Below are positions 51,107 to 60,658 of a stretch of 64,000 nt of DNA, piece after piece (position 1 is the first letter of the stretch; every line of letters begins with the position of its first letter). A model generated the notes under the pieces. The model saw nothing but the letters and a program-made list of their open reading frames with translations. It had not been told where the DNA came from and did not search any database. The position numbers and the translations under genes were made by a program. The stretch is from Candidatus Manganitrophus noduliformans (GTDB taxonomy: Bacteria; Nitrospirota; Nitrospiria; SBBL01; Manganitrophaceae), in the NCBI RefSeq assembly GCF_012184425.1, contig NZ_VTOW01000001.1:1550001-1614000 (forward strand). The letters run 5' to 3'.

Positions 51107-52849
51107 TTAATTCCGTGCAACGTGTAATTGCAACCGACCCGCTTCGTTTTCCTCAACCCAGGCGACGAAGAGGCCTTGACCGTCCGAGTAGAGGGCCGGA
51201 GAATAAGAATTCCGGCTGGAAAGGGTTCCGTTGAAATCCCACTTGCCGCCGCCGTTGAGGCTCTTTAGCCGAATTTTGTAGGTCGGCGGGCTGGTGTCAT
51301 CATCCCGCTCGGACCAGGCGACAAAGATCCGGTTTCCAAAGGTGCTGAGAGAGGGAGTCATAGCGAATCGGCTCGGGATTTTATTTCCGTCGCTGACATG
51401 GTTTAGGCTCCCGCAGTCGGGTATGCTGGGGCAGTTTCCGGTATCTTTGTCTTGGACCCATTGACCCCCATCCCAATGTTTCACGAAGATATGCTCATCG
51501 CTGCAAGAGGCCTGAAGACATTCATGCCAAGCGACATACGGAACATTGTCCCTCAGATCGATGCTAGGGTATCTCGCCTCGTTGGCCGGATTGATATTGA
51601 GGCTGTCGCCGATCAGATCCCAATTCGCGCCGTTTAATTTCCTCACAAAAATATTGGGAATCGTATGGCTATGTCCCCCTGTTGCGAGAGGCGTCGTCAC
51701 CGTTGACTCCTTCCAGGTCATATAAAGCTCCTGACCGTTCCGAGAAAAAATCGGGGCCTCGCCCGCTTCGTCCGGATTTTTGTTGAGGGTCGTTCCGCTC
51801 GGTGTCCAGGCGGAACCGTCCCATTGCCGGAAGAAGATCTGACGATGATCGACCGTCTGAGGGGAGAACTCATAGGCGATTCCCAGGAGACTTCCCATCG
51901 CGATGTGCCTGGTCAGTGCCGGACGATCTCCACCGAAGCCGGTGTTCCCCAATGTACTGATGGGAGTCCATTGCGTTCCATTGAATTTCTGAATAAAGAG
52001 ATTCTGTCCGATCTCGCGCCAAGCGACGTAGATTTCATTTTGATCGGCGGTGATCGTTGGGGAGTGGCTATGGGCGGTGTCGTTTTTGTTCAGATCGTCC
52101 TGGCCGGTGCCCTCGGTCACTAATTCCCAAGAAGACCCGTTCCAGCGCTTAACGTAGATCTTGGACGGTTCATCCAGGTTGCAGGGATGATCCGACGCAA
52201 GGCCGGAAGGGTTGGGTTGAGAGGGCGGCGCGCACTCCTCCCAAATGACGTAAGGCGTTCCTTGAACGACAGCCAGCGCCGGGTGAACGGCATGTCTAGC
52301 AGGATCGACATTCAGACTCGATCCCAAGGGATTTCCCCCGTCATCCCCGATCCCCGAAAACTTCAAGGGAGTTACTGAAAATGAGCTGTTCTCCTCAGTT
52401 GGATGTGGATCCCGGTCGACGTTTCCGGCTCCATCCCTTGCGCGGCTGGAGAAATAATAGGTCGTGTTCCCGTCCTTGTTCAGGTCAGTCACCACAAAGC
52501 GGCATTGTCCGCCGCTGCAGCTATCGACTCCGTTGAAAGTATACGGGGTGATTGCAGCCTGATCTACAGGAAAAGTGGTCGACGCGTAGATCAGATAGAC
52601 CAACTGTTCCTTGGGAGTTTCCCCATCCGAGGCTTCATCGGCGGTCAATTCCACGTTACCGGTATTGCTGGGACTGACAATTCCGGTCAATCCTGCAAAC
52701 CGGGGCGGATTTGCATCGTTTTGCCCCGGATCATTGTTTCCACCTGAATTGCCTCCCCCCCCTCCACTTCCGCATCCGAATCCTGTCGCGATCATCGCGA
52801 ACAGGAGGATGAAGTGCCAAAACCATTTTATGCTGGTTTTAGAAGACAT
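51107..52849 (-). CDS. Exported lipoprotein with propeller-like repeats
   Basis: The 580-residue product has a signal ending in a lipobox (ATGFGC) followed by a Gly/Asn-rich linker. Residues about 50-150 resemble an Fn3-like beta domain. The rest repeats blocks of the type PYVIWEE, EIYVAWREIG, ELYMTWKES, VPYVAWHEC, RIFVAWSER and LFVAWVEE at about 50-60 residue intervals, as in a sialidase or BNR-type beta-propeller of six or seven blades. It is therefore likely a surface protein that binds other macromolecules. Its start overlaps the GGDEF gene by 11 bases, so it is the last gene of that unit. Confidence 0.72.
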   Translation of the reverse strand: MSSKTSIKWFWHFILLFAMIATGFGCGSGGGGGNSGGNNDPGQNDANPPRFAGLTGIVSPSNTGNVELTADEASDGETPKEQLVYLIYASTTFPVDQAAITPYTFNGVDSCSGGQCRFVVTDLNKDGNTTYYFSSRARDGAGNVDRDPHPTEENSSFSVTPLKFSGIGDDGGNPLGSSLNVDPARHAVHPALAVVQGTPYVIWEECAPPSQPNPSGLASDHPCNLDEPSKIYVKRWNGSSWELVTEGTGQDDLNKNDTAHSHSPTITADQNEIYVAWREIGQNLFIQKFNGTQWTPISTLGNTGFGGDRPALTRHIAMGSLLGIAYEFSPQTVDHRQIFFRQWDGSAWTPSGTTLNKNPDEAGEAPIFSRNGQELYMTWKESTVTTPLATGGHSHTIPNIFVRKLNGANWDLIGDSLNINPANEARYPSIDLRDNVPYVAWHECLQASCSDEHIFVKHWDGGQWVQDKDTGNCPSIPDCGSLNHVSDGNKIPSRFAMTPSLSTFGNRIFVAWSERDDDTSPPTYKIRLKSLNGGGKWDFNGTLSSRNSYSPALYSDGQGLFVAWVEENEAGRLQLHVARN

Positions 52850-54029
52850 TTTGTTCCTCCTTGAGTTGTTGATCGTGTGGTTTGCCCTTGAGTTGCGAAA
52901 AGAGAACGACCTGGTCGCGTCCCGACTCTTTCGCGTGGTACAGGGCGAGATCGGCGCGATGAATCAGCTCCTCCTTTTCTTTCCCGTCAATGGGGAAGAT
53001 CGAGCAGCCGATGCTCATGGTCATCCTGACGTCGCGTTTTTTCTCCTTTCCTGCGAATGAATGATTTTTAACCGAGCAGCTGATATGTTTTGCGACGGCG
53101 AGGCCGCCGGCTTCATCGGTCTCCGGAAGCAAGACCGAAAACTCTTCCCCTCCGAATCGGGAGACCGTGTCGATTTGGCGGAGCCGGGTCTTCAGGATCA
53201 TCGCGATCTCCCGGAGGGCCTGGTCTCCTTTGAGATGCCTGTAGCGGTCGTTGTACTTTTTGAAGAAGTCGACATCCATCATCATCAGGACGAACGGCTT
53301 GCCGGTTCGATAAGAGCGTTGGATCTCCCGGTCGACCTGCTCGTCGAAATAGCGCCGATTGAAGAGGCCGGTGAGTCCGTCGGTCATCGCCATCCGGCGG
53401 AGGAATTCGCGCTCCGTCTGGCTGTTATGAAAGAGGGCTTCCGACTGCATCGCCAGCATCCAGACCAGCAGCGCATCTTCTTCCGCGAATCGCCGCTGCC
53501 GGCATCCCCCCAATTGAAGAATGCCCGTCAGCCGGTTGTTGACCAGAATGGGGATAGAGATGACGGAGTCGGTCTTGAGCAGCGAGAAATAGCGCTCCAT
53601 CTCCTTGCCGGCGTTTTCCCGGATAAAAATCGGCTTGGAATATTGGAAGGTCCACCGTGCGATGAGATTCCCCTTTTCCAAGAGAGGGGGGAAGCTTTTC
53701 CCGAAACCTCTCGAGACCCGCAATTGAAGCGCGTTTTTGTGGTCGTCCCAGAGGTAAAAGAGCCCCCAATCGTACGGAGCGATCTCCGCGGCCAGATCCA
53801 TCAGCGTGGTGAGCGAGATCTCCATGTCGGCATGATTGCCGGTGATCCGGGGCACGCGAAGAAGCACGTTCATCGCATGATAGTGCTGCTGCGCCATCCC
53901 TTTGGTGAATTCGGGCGGTTTCTTGACGAAATACGTATCTACCTTCGGGGGCGGTTTTCTCGACATTGTTTTCGTGGAATCAGTTGTGAAGGGGTCTCCC
54001 GAATTCGGGAGGAGGCGAGCCGGTTTCAC
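52839..54029 (-). CDS. GAF-GGDEF diguanylate cyclase
   Basis: The 396-residue product has a GAF-like sensor domain at about 60-215 and a GGDEF domain at 225-385: DGLTGLFNRRYFDEQ, MMDVDFFKKYND, then FGGEEF at the active site. All catalytic residues for cyclic di-GMP synthesis are present. No membrane helix is visible. The GTG start overlaps the stop of a small membrane protein (GTGA) and has a strong GGGGAG site, so the longer form is preferred over an internal ATG at MSRKPP. c-di-GMP commonly controls exopolysaccharide, whose genes begin 1.2 kb away. Confidence 0.9.
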   Translation of the reverse strand: MKPARLLPNSGDPFTTDSTKTMSRKPPPKVDTYFVKKPPEFTKGMAQQHYHAMNVLLRVPRITGNHADMEISLTTLMDLAAEIAPYDWGLFYLWDDHKNALQLRVSRGFGKSFPPLLEKGNLIARWTFQYSKPIFIRENAGKEMERYFSLLKTDSVISIPILVNNRLTGILQLGGCRQRRFAEEDALLVWMLAMQSEALFHNSQTEREFLRRMAMTDGLTGLFNRRYFDEQVDREIQRSYRTGKPFVLMMMDVDFFKKYNDRYRHLKGDQALREIAMILKTRLRQIDTVSRFGGEEFSVLLPETDEAGGLAVAKHISCSVKNHSFAGKEKKRDVRMTMSIGCSIFPIDGKEKEELIHRADLALYHAKESGRDQVVLFSQLKGKPHDQQLKEEQNVF

Positions 54030-54187
54030 CCGGCTCCCCCCTTTCTCGCGACTTCGGCGGCGATGAGGAGGTACGTTCCAGCAAGGAGAAAGAAAAGCGT
54101 CTCCGAAAGGCCCCAGATCGGTCTATAAAATAAGACGATACCTACAGGGAGTACGATCATATATGGAACGGATAACTTCTTAAGCAC
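54026..54187 (-). CDS. 53-residue membrane protein upstream of the GGDEF gene
   Basis: A short frame begins at a GTG with a GGGGA site 5 bases upstream and encodes a product with two hydrophobic helices (SVPYMIVLPVGIVLFYRPI and SETLFFLLAGTYLLIAAEVA) and a basic tail. Its TGA overlaps the GTG of the diguanylate cyclase (GTGA). Ribosome site, hydrophobicity and overlap together support it as real. It could tether or regulate the otherwise soluble cyclase; no family is recognised. Confidence 0.65.
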   Translation of the reverse strand: MLKKLSVPYMIVLPVGIVLFYRPIWGLSETLFFLLAGTYLLIAAEVARKGGAG

Positions 54188-54305
54188 GTTTTCCCCGGCT
54201 GACTGGGAAGGACGCTGAACGCCCTTTCCAATGGAATTGAAATAATCGGGAGAGAGTGGATCGATCCATTCGGCGTCCCGTCCTCTCCTCGTTTGGAGGC
54301 GGAGA

Positions 54306-54333
54306 GGAAAGAGAGGATCGCTCCTCTCTTTCC
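54306..54333. terminator. 12-bp hairpin after the small secreted protein gene
   Basis: A perfect stem (GGAAAGAGAGGA and its complement) with a 4-base loop lies 18 bases after the stop of the gene at 54352-54699. On the minus strand the following bases are pyrimidine-rich but not a T-tract. Confidence 0.5.
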
Positions 54334-54351
54334 CCTTTGTACCAGAAAGGT

Positions 54352-54699
54352 CTAACCGCTCTTCGAGATTGAGGTTGCGACTTTTTCACCACCGCGTTCG
54401 ACCATTGTGATATCCACTTTGTCACCCTTCTGGATTTGATCTAGTTGTGCCGCTTGGCTCGGGTCAAGCTTCAATGTTTCCTGACCTCCCTCTTGTTTCT
54501 TGATCTGGACGGTCCCCTGATCCTTGTTGATCTCGGTGACCTCGACCCCGGTCAGTTTTTCTCCCTGAGCCATTCCGCCGGCGCCCTGGTCGCCCTGGGC
54601 CGCGCCCTGATCTTGCTCGCCCGCCGCATAAATCGGCGTCAGTGAGCCCGCTCCGATGAGGGCAATGGAGAGCATTCCGATCATTAGTAATTTTTTCAT
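54352..54699 (-). CDS. Small secreted protein with OB/CusF-like beta domain
   Basis: The 115-residue product has a signal peptide ending at YAAG, a Gln/Gly-rich segment, and a compact beta-rich domain (LTGVEVTEINKDQGTVQIKK, GDKVDITMVERGG) with a pattern like small periplasmic OB-fold proteins. CusF's copper-binding Met/His residues are not evident. It has a strong ribosome site (GGGAGGTG). Function unknown. Confidence 0.65.
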   Translation of the reverse strand: MKKLLMIGMLSIALIGAGSLTPIYAAGEQDQGAAQGDQGAGGMAQGEKLTGVEVTEINKDQGTVQIKKQEGGQETLKLDPSQAAQLDQIQKGDKVDITMVERGGEKVATSISKSG

Positions 54700-54895
54700 C
54701 CCGTATCACCTCCCTTCTTTCTTTAATGTAGATTTGGCCTTGTATTTTTAGGAGCAAGACGCTCGCCTTTATTTCAAGCGTCGCCGTGACTAGGAGCAAA
54801 TTAAATGCCAGAGGGGGAAATAGGGGAGGAAGTTGCGGCAGGTCTTCCCTTTACCATTCGACAACGGAGGTCTTCCAAGGAAGGAGCGAAAAAGC

Positions 54896-54912
54896 TTGCA
54901 GGTTTCATGCAA
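54896..54912 (+). promoter_or_regulatory. TTGCA-N7-TGCAA inverted repeat
   Basis: A 17-base site with inverted ends TTGCA and TGCAA, identical in layout to one at 60659 upstream of a sigma-54 promoter. It lies in the 532-base gap before the kinase gene. Apart from it I see only weak promoter-like sequence (TTGATT...TAGAGT near 54931) in that gap. Confidence 0.35.
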
Positions 54913-55231
54913 AAACTCTTTCAGGAAAAAACTTGATTCATAAATTTTCTTTAGAGTAGAATAAATTTAGATTTTTTCGAGGGGAAGGGGGCTTGTCCCA
55001 CGATATCCATGAACCGTTTCTTCTCTCCTCCACTGAACCGGCAAGGGCGCCCCTCAAAGCAAAGGAAAATCGACTTACGTGCAGCCGACGCGGCCGGATC
55101 GGAACCTGCTCCGCGCTGTTCTCTACGCATCGGCCCCTCTCAATCCCTTGATGGGATGAAATCCGGAGCCGTCCGGGCCGGCTCATGAAGTTCTTTCGAA
55201 AGAAATTCGAGGGATCCAAGGACAAAGAAGT

Positions 55232-56881
55232 ATGATTCAGACTCCCTCCGCAAAATTCAACGAGAAGATCCTCCTGGTGGACGATGAAGAGGCCCTTCTG
55301 GAAACCCTCCGGAGCATTTTGGAGCTGGAGGGGTACCGGGTGGTGACCGTCTCCAGCGGCGAAGAGGCCGTTCAGGCGATGGAGCGGACCTCTTTCGATC
55401 TCATCCTGACCGATCTGAAGATGAAGGGGATGAGCGGCCTGGATGTCTTGGCCCACGCCGAAAAACTCTGGCCGAGGCCGGTGACGGTGCTTCTGACCGG
55501 CTACGCCTCGCTGGAGTCCGCGGTGGAGGCGTTGAACCGGGGCGCGTACGCCTATCTCGTCAAGCCGTTCGGCATCGAGGGACTGAAGACGTCGATCCGC
55601 CAGGGGCTGGAAAAGCGGCGGCTCTCCGAGGTCGAAGTCCTCTATCAGATCGCCCGAACGCTCATCTCCACCCTTCAGCTCGATTCCATTCTCAATGAAG
55701 TGCTTCGCGAGGCGTCGCACCGGACCGGCTTTTCAAGGAGTCTTTTTCTCCTCTATAAAGGAGGCGAGACGCACCGGGTGACCGGTGAAAAGGAGGCCGA
55801 TCCGGAGTGGGCCGACGCCGTGACCGCCCTGTTGAACGAAGACAAGGAGATTTCGTCTCAACTGGAAAAAGGGGAAATCGTTCTCCTGCCGAACGCCGAG
55901 GCGGAAGAAACCCGGCCGCATCCGATCCTGAAGCGGCTGCGGATCAAAACGCTCTTGGCCGTTCCGGTGACCTATCAGAGACAACTGGCCGGGGCGCTTT
56001 ATCTCGACAGCCAAATCGCGACGCAGGCTTTCACCAAAAGGGATTTCCGGCTGGTCGTCGGCCTGGCCGACCTGGCGGCCCTCGCGATCCAAAACGCCAG
56101 CCTCTTCGAAGAGCTGAAACGGATGAACCGAAGCCTGCGCAAGACGAAGCTGGCCTTGGAAGAGGCGAACCGGGAGTTGAAGAGCCTCGATCAGATGAAG
56201 ACGAATCTGCTGTCGAACGTCTCGCATGAGCTCAAGACGCCGATGGTGGCGGTGAAGGGATATACCAGCCTGGTCCTGAAAGGGAAAGCCGGCCCGCTGG
56301 CCTCCCTTCAGAAGGAGTATTTGGAGATTGCGGTCCGGAATATTCACAAACAGCTGGATCTGATCGACGACCTTCTCGATTTCTCGAAGTTGGAGACAAA
56401 CGAGCAGACCCTCTTGCTCGATCGGATGAATTTGGTCGAGATTCTGGATGAAAGCCTGCAATTAATCCGGCCCAAAGCGGAGGAAAAAGGGATCCTCCTC
56501 GCGACCTCGATCGGGCCGGCCCCCTGCTGGGTTCGGTGCCACCGGAAAAAAATGGGTCAGGTGTTCGACAATCTTCTTTCGAATGCCGTCAAGTTTACCC
56601 CCAAAGGGGGGAAAATTACCGTTCGGTTCAAGGATCAGAAGAAAGGGAAAATCCTGATTTCGGTCTCCGACACCGGGATCGGAATTCCCGCGGAAAAGCA
56701 GGGAAAGGTTTTCGATCGTTTCTATCAGGTGGAGTCGTCCGAATCGCGCCGTTACGGCGGCTTCGGTCTTGGGCTGGCGATCGCCCAGGACATCGTAAAA
56801 GGCCACGGAAGCAAAATTCGGGTGACGAGTCGATCGGGTCGAGGAACGGAATTCAGTTTCTCTCTTCCCAAACAAGAGTGA
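55232..56881 (+). CDS. REC-GAF-histidine kinase
   Basis: The 549-residue product starts with a receiver domain (ILLVDDEEALLETLR, phosphoacceptor D61 in LILTDLKM, VKPF lysine). A GAF domain follows at about 140-290, then a coiled coil, a HisKA dimerisation domain with phosphorylated His near 332 in NVSHELKTPMVAVKG, and an ATPase domain (NLLSNAVKFTPKGG, VSDTGIGIP, GFGLGLAIA). It lacks membrane helices, so it senses a cytosolic signal. The NtrC-type regulator gene follows by 134 bases, and is its probable partner in controlling polysaccharide genes. Confidence 0.93.
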   Translation: MIQTPSAKFNEKILLVDDEEALLETLRSILELEGYRVVTVSSGEEAVQAMERTSFDLILTDLKMKGMSGLDVLAHAEKLWPRPVTVLLTGYASLESAVEALNRGAYAYLVKPFGIEGLKTSIRQGLEKRRLSEVEVLYQIARTLISTLQLDSILNEVLREASHRTGFSRSLFLLYKGGETHRVTGEKEADPEWADAVTALLNEDKEISSQLEKGEIVLLPNAEAEETRPHPILKRLRIKTLLAVPVTYQRQLAGALYLDSQIATQAFTKRDFRLVVGLADLAALAIQNASLFEELKRMNRSLRKTKLALEEANRELKSLDQMKTNLLSNVSHELKTPMVAVKGYTSLVLKGKAGPLASLQKEYLEIAVRNIHKQLDLIDDLLDFSKLETNEQTLLLDRMNLVEILDESLQLIRPKAEEKGILLATSIGPAPCWVRCHRKKMGQVFDNLLSNAVKFTPKGGKITVRFKDQKKGKILISVSDTGIGIPAEKQGKVFDRFYQVESSESRRYGGFGLGLAIAQDIVKGHGSKIRVTSRSGRGTEFSFSLPKQE

Positions 56882-57015
56882 GTCCTTGCGGGGGATGCGC
56901 CGGGGAGGCGGTCGTCTCCGCTCGGGTTGTGAATTCCCGTTGGGGGTCGCTTCCTTGCAGCCTGCGGGGGAGCTTCAAAGCAAGTGTGCAAGTGCGAAAG
57001 TGTGAAGGAGAAGCC

Positions 57016-58401
57016 ATGAACACCGAAATAGGTCCTAAAGAGAAGCACGTTCTGGTGGTGGACGATGAGGAGTCGGTCCGGCGCTATCTCGCGACCCTCC
57101 TGACCTCGGAGGGATATGAGGTCTCTTGCGCGGAAGGAGGAGAGGAGGCGCTCGCCATGATCAAACAGCAGCTCTCCCCCTCCGCGGTCATTCTCGATGT
57201 CATGATGCCCCAGGTCGACGGGCTGGAGACCCTCCGTAGAATCCGCGAGATGGACGAGGCCTTGCCGGTCATCATGCTCTCGGCGGTCGGACAGACCGCC
57301 ACGATCGTCAAGGCGATGAAGATGGGGGCTTCCGATTATCTGACCAAGCCGTTCGAGGATGAAGAGCTCGGGATTACTCTCGAAAAGGTGTTTGATCGGA
57401 TGACGCTGGTCCGGGAAGTGGAAGATCTGCGGGACCAGCTCAACAAAACGAGCGATTTTATCAGCATCAACGACGAGATGATTCGGATTAAAGAAATGAT
57501 CCGCAAGATCGCCGGAACCGATGCGACGGTCCTCGTCCTCGGCGAGAGCGGCGTCGGAAAGGAGCTGATCGCCCGCGCCATTCACGATCAATCGCTGCGG
57601 CGCGACAAAATCATGGTCCGGGTGAACTGCGCCGCCCTGCCGTCGGAGCTGCTCGAAAGCGAGCTGTTCGGGTTTGAGCGGGGGGCCTTTACCGGCGCCA
57701 TGCGGGGGAAAATGGGAAAATTCGAGCTGGCCAACGGCGGGACGATCTTTCTCGACGAAATCGCGGAGATGAGCCCGGGCCTTCAGGCGAAGCTGCTCCA
57801 TGTTCTCCAGGATGGAGAGTTCTCGAAGCTCGGAGGAAAAAAAGATTTAAAGGTCGACGTCCGGATCGTCGCCGCCACCAACCAGAATCTGGAGCGGGCG
57901 ATCAAAGAAGGACGCTTCCGGGAAGATCTCTACTACCGGCTTAACGTGGTCAAGATCCTCGTTCCGCCGCTCAGGGAGCGGAAGGAGGATATCCCGATCC
58001 TCTGCCAGCACTTCTTCAAAAAATTTCGGGCGCAGTACGACAGCGATATGGAAAAGGTTCCGGAGACGATTCTCGAAGCTTTCATGAGCTATGCCTGGCC
58101 CGGAAACATCCGGGAGTTGGAAAACATGATGCGCCGGCTGGTGGTCTTGAGAGATGAAAAATATGTCCTCAAGGAGATGGTCCTTCCGGTGGAGGCCCGG
58201 CCCGAGCAGGAAAAAGCCCCTTCCCTCGAACCGCTCTCCCTCAAAGAGATCAGCAAGCGAAAGACGGTCGAGGTCGAGCGCGACGCTATCTTCAAAGCAT
58301 TGGTCGAAAATAACTGGAACAAAAAGCGGGCGGCGGAGACGCTGAACATCAGCTACCGCGCTCTGCAGTATAAAATTAAAGAGTACGGCATCGATCGCTA
58401 A
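57016..58401 (+). CDS. NtrC-family sigma-54-dependent response regulator
   Basis: The 461-residue product has a canonical receiver (VLVVDDEES, D61 in VILDVMMP, TKPF), an AAA+ domain with Walker A GESGVGKE, the sigma-54-contacting GAFTGA loop (FERGAFTGAMRGK), Walker B TIFLDEIAEM, and a Fis-type helix-turn-helix at the end (NKKRAAETLNISYRALQYKI). It should be phosphorylated by the upstream kinase and activate sigma-54 promoters; one lies about 200 bases downstream of it. The ATG has a GAAGGAG site. It resembles PrsR-type regulators of exosortase/polysaccharide loci. Confidence 0.95.
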   Translation: MNTEIGPKEKHVLVVDDEESVRRYLATLLTSEGYEVSCAEGGEEALAMIKQQLSPSAVILDVMMPQVDGLETLRRIREMDEALPVIMLSAVGQTATIVKAMKMGASDYLTKPFEDEELGITLEKVFDRMTLVREVEDLRDQLNKTSDFISINDEMIRIKEMIRKIAGTDATVLVLGESGVGKELIARAIHDQSLRRDKIMVRVNCAALPSELLESELFGFERGAFTGAMRGKMGKFELANGGTIFLDEIAEMSPGLQAKLLHVLQDGEFSKLGGKKDLKVDVRIVAATNQNLERAIKEGRFREDLYYRLNVVKILVPPLRERKEDIPILCQHFFKKFRAQYDSDMEKVPETILEAFMSYAWPGNIRELENMMRRLVVLRDEKYVLKEMVLPVEARPEQEKAPSLEPLSLKEISKRKTVEVERDAIFKALVENNWNKKRAAETLNISYRALQYKIKEYGIDR

Positions 58402-58431
58402 AGCGGATAGATCGGTTGCCGATCTCCCACG

Positions 58432-58460
58432 GTAGAGACGTCCCGCCGGGACGTCTCTAC
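58432..58460. repeat. GTAGAGACGT palindrome
   Basis: A 29-base palindrome: arms GTAGAGACGTCCCG and its complement around one central base. It lies 30 bases after the regulator's stop and could terminate its transcript. Its ends resemble the GTAGGGGCG family but its core is different. Confidence 0.8.
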
Positions 58461-58597
58461 ACATTTCCAGCCCGGTTTCAAAAAATCAGCAATTAAATTG
58501 TTGCATCTTTTTGCGCCTCTTTCCGAATTCCCTGCATCATTTGGATCGATCGATTCACCCTCCCTTTTTTCCGCCATCCAGGATTGCGCTTTGTTGA

Positions 58598-58611
58598 GGC
58601 ACAGCTTTTGC
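58598..58611 (+). promoter_or_regulatory. Sigma-54 promoter of the export operon
   Basis: GGCAC-AGCTT-TTGC matches the -24/-12 consensus (GGCAC-N5-TTGC) without mismatch and lies 44 bases upstream of the first export gene's ATG. The NtrC-type regulator is encoded just upstream. Confidence 0.75.
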
Positions 58612-58654
58612 TCTTTCCCGAGCCTATACAAAAGGGCTCACGGAGGGGGAATTT

Positions 58655-59269
58655 ATGTTCGGGCGAAGACGGATCAACGGATGGTGTTTTCTTTTTATCG
58701 CAGTGCTCCTGACGGCTCAGTCTTCATTTGCGCAGTCTCCAGGCGGGCGCGGGGGGGACATGGGGGCCAACAAAGTGGACCCCAAGCGATCGGATGAATA
58801 TGTTCTCGGACCCGGCGATGTCATTCAGATCGTCGTCTGGAGAAACGAGCATCTCTCGAAGACCCTTCCGGTCCGCCCGGACGGGAAGATCTCCTTGCCG
58901 CTGGTCGATGATCTTCAGGCGTCGGGGGTCACCCCGTCGCAATTAAAAGAAATGATCGCCAAAGGGCTGAGGCAATTCATCGACAACCCGATCGTCACGG
59001 TCATCGTTTCGGAGGTGAACAACTATAAAGTCTCCGTGCTCGGGGAAGTGAAGAAGCCGGGGGTCTATCTCCTCAAGGGAAGGACCACCGTCCTGGAGGC
59101 GATCTCCATGGCGGAGGGGTTCACCGAGTTTGCCACGACCAACAATATCCTCCTGATGAAACGGCGAAACGGCCAGCGGTATCGTTTCGACTACCGGGCC
59201 TTTGTCAACGGCGAAAACCTCGACCAAAACGTCTATCTCGATCCGGGCGATACCATCATCGTGAGATGA
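58655..59269 (+). CDS. Wza-like polysaccharide export protein, non-lipidated
   Basis: The 204-residue product has a signal peptide (cleaved near SSFAQ) and no lipobox. A poly_export domain starts at YVLGPGDVIQIVVWRNE (about 49-65) and LPVRPDGKISLPLVDDL follows. An SLBB-type domain starts at YKVSVLGEVKKPGVYLLKG (about 126). It belongs to the outer-membrane polysaccharide exporter family but is short, as in exosortase-type loci. The ribosome site is GGAGGGGG. It overlaps the next gene by 4 bases. Confidence 0.92.
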   Translation: MFGRRRINGWCFLFIAVLLTAQSSFAQSPGGRGGDMGANKVDPKRSDEYVLGPGDVIQIVVWRNEHLSKTLPVRPDGKISLPLVDDLQASGVTPSQLKEMIAKGLRQFIDNPIVTVIVSEVNNYKVSVLGEVKKPGVYLLKGRTTVLEAISMAEGFTEFATTNNILLMKRRNGQRYRFDYRAFVNGENLDQNVYLDPGDTIIVR

Positions 59270-60543
59270 GGAGCGCAAACCCGTCTGGAAATGAGCCTCT
59301 CTTCGTTCACTCAAGAGGGGCATGGAGGCTTTGTGGGCGATTGATTTTTTCTCGCGCCGCGTTGGTTCTCTTCCTTCGGCTTTTTTCCCTCCCGATCTTT
59401 TTTTTGCAGGCCGATCCGGTCGCCGCCCAGCTCTCCCTGGAAAGCGATCCGATTCCCCCCTCCGACCCGGAGCCGCCGCGGCTTCGGTTCACCCCTTCGC
59501 TCGAAGTCACCTACGAATACGACGACAATATCCTCCTCCGGGCTGTGAACCGGATCTCCGATCATATTACGCGGGTGCGGCCGGGGTTCAATCTTCTGGT
59601 GGAGCAGGAGCGGGTGCAATGGGTGACCGATCTGAAGGTGGAGTTCGCCTTCTATCGCAACCATCCCGATTTGTCGACCTTCGATCGCGCCCAGAACATC
59701 GACACCCATTTGACCCTCCGGCCCTCCGGCGTCTGGACGTTCGAATTCCGCGACACCTTCACCCACTCGAACGATCCGACCGAGCAGCTCGATCTTCTCT
59801 TCCGAAGGAGCGAATATTATTCGAACGTCCTCTCGCTGAAAGCGGGGTATCGCTTGTCGCCACGATTGACGATGGAGGGAGAGGCGATCAACCGGATCAC
59901 CCAGTTTAAAGACCCCACCCTGATCGATGTCACCGAGGATGCGCTTCGCGGCGGCCTGGTCTATCGTCTCACGCCGGTGGTCACCCTCTTTCCGGAATAT
60001 CGTTACAGAAATTTCTACTTCGAGAACCGGGGACATACCGAGGCGCACACAGTGAGCCTCCGGGAAGAATATCGGTTCACCGAAACGTTGACAGGACGCG
60101 CGATGGTCGGCGGGGTGGTGATCGTCGATCGCGGAACGGCGCAGAGCGAGCTGCTCCTCGGCTTGGGGGCCGAGCAGCGATACAGCCCGACGGTGGTTTT
60201 CCGCGCCGATTATCTTCGCGACGTCTCCGTCGTCGGCGGCCTCTCCGGAACCTTCATCTCCGATACCGTATCAGGCTCGGCCACTTACCATGTGACGCAG
60301 TGGTTCGACTCGATCTTCGCGGCGACCTGGACCTCCCAGCAGCCGATGCTCTCAACGCGATCCGACATCGACACCCTCTGGCTGCGGATCGAAGAGCAGG
60401 TTGATATCACCTCTTGGCTCAAGGGAGTGGCAAGTTACTCCTATCGCCGTCAGAACTTCCATGAAGAGGGGGTCCGCGATATCTATGACAACCGCTTCTT
60501 CATCGGCCTCACCGCGTATACCACCTATCCGCCCGCGCCATAA
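59266..60543 (+). CDS. Outer-membrane beta-barrel of the polysaccharide locus
   Basis: The 425-residue product has an N-terminal hydrophobic segment (about 29-53, ending DPVAAQ) and then a long series of amphipathic strands such as LEVTYEYDDNILLRAVNRISD and SATYHVTQWFDSIFAATWT. This is like the EpsL/DUF560-type outer-membrane proteins of exopolysaccharide clusters. The ATG overlaps the preceding stop (ATGA), so it is coupled; the unusual length before the signal sequence suggests that a later start, such as a TTG at LIFSRAA, might be used instead. Confidence 0.78.
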   Translation: MRSANPSGNEPLFVHSRGAWRLCGRLIFSRAALVLFLRLFSLPIFFLQADPVAAQLSLESDPIPPSDPEPPRLRFTPSLEVTYEYDDNILLRAVNRISDHITRVRPGFNLLVEQERVQWVTDLKVEFAFYRNHPDLSTFDRAQNIDTHLTLRPSGVWTFEFRDTFTHSNDPTEQLDLLFRRSEYYSNVLSLKAGYRLSPRLTMEGEAINRITQFKDPTLIDVTEDALRGGLVYRLTPVVTLFPEYRYRNFYFENRGHTEAHTVSLREEYRFTETLTGRAMVGGVVIVDRGTAQSELLLGLGAEQRYSPTVVFRADYLRDVSVVGGLSGTFISDTVSGSATYHVTQWFDSIFAATWTSQQPMLSTRSDIDTLWLRIEEQVDITSWLKGVASYSYRRQNFHEEGVRDIYDNRFFIGLTAYTTYPPAP

Positions 60544-60658
60544 AATCCGGAATACAAAATAGAGAAAACGGAATTCAGATAGAGAAGGATTTTTCTTTTC
60601 CTGTGGGCTTCTGATTTCTGACCGTACTATTCCGTTTTCCTTTCTTCTTCGCAACTCT

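Noticed and set aside
55021-55231. Possible cyclic di-GMP riboswitch in the leader of the kinase gene
   Set aside because: The leader has GC-rich pairing potential but lacks the conserved GEMM core, so no riboswitch can be claimed.
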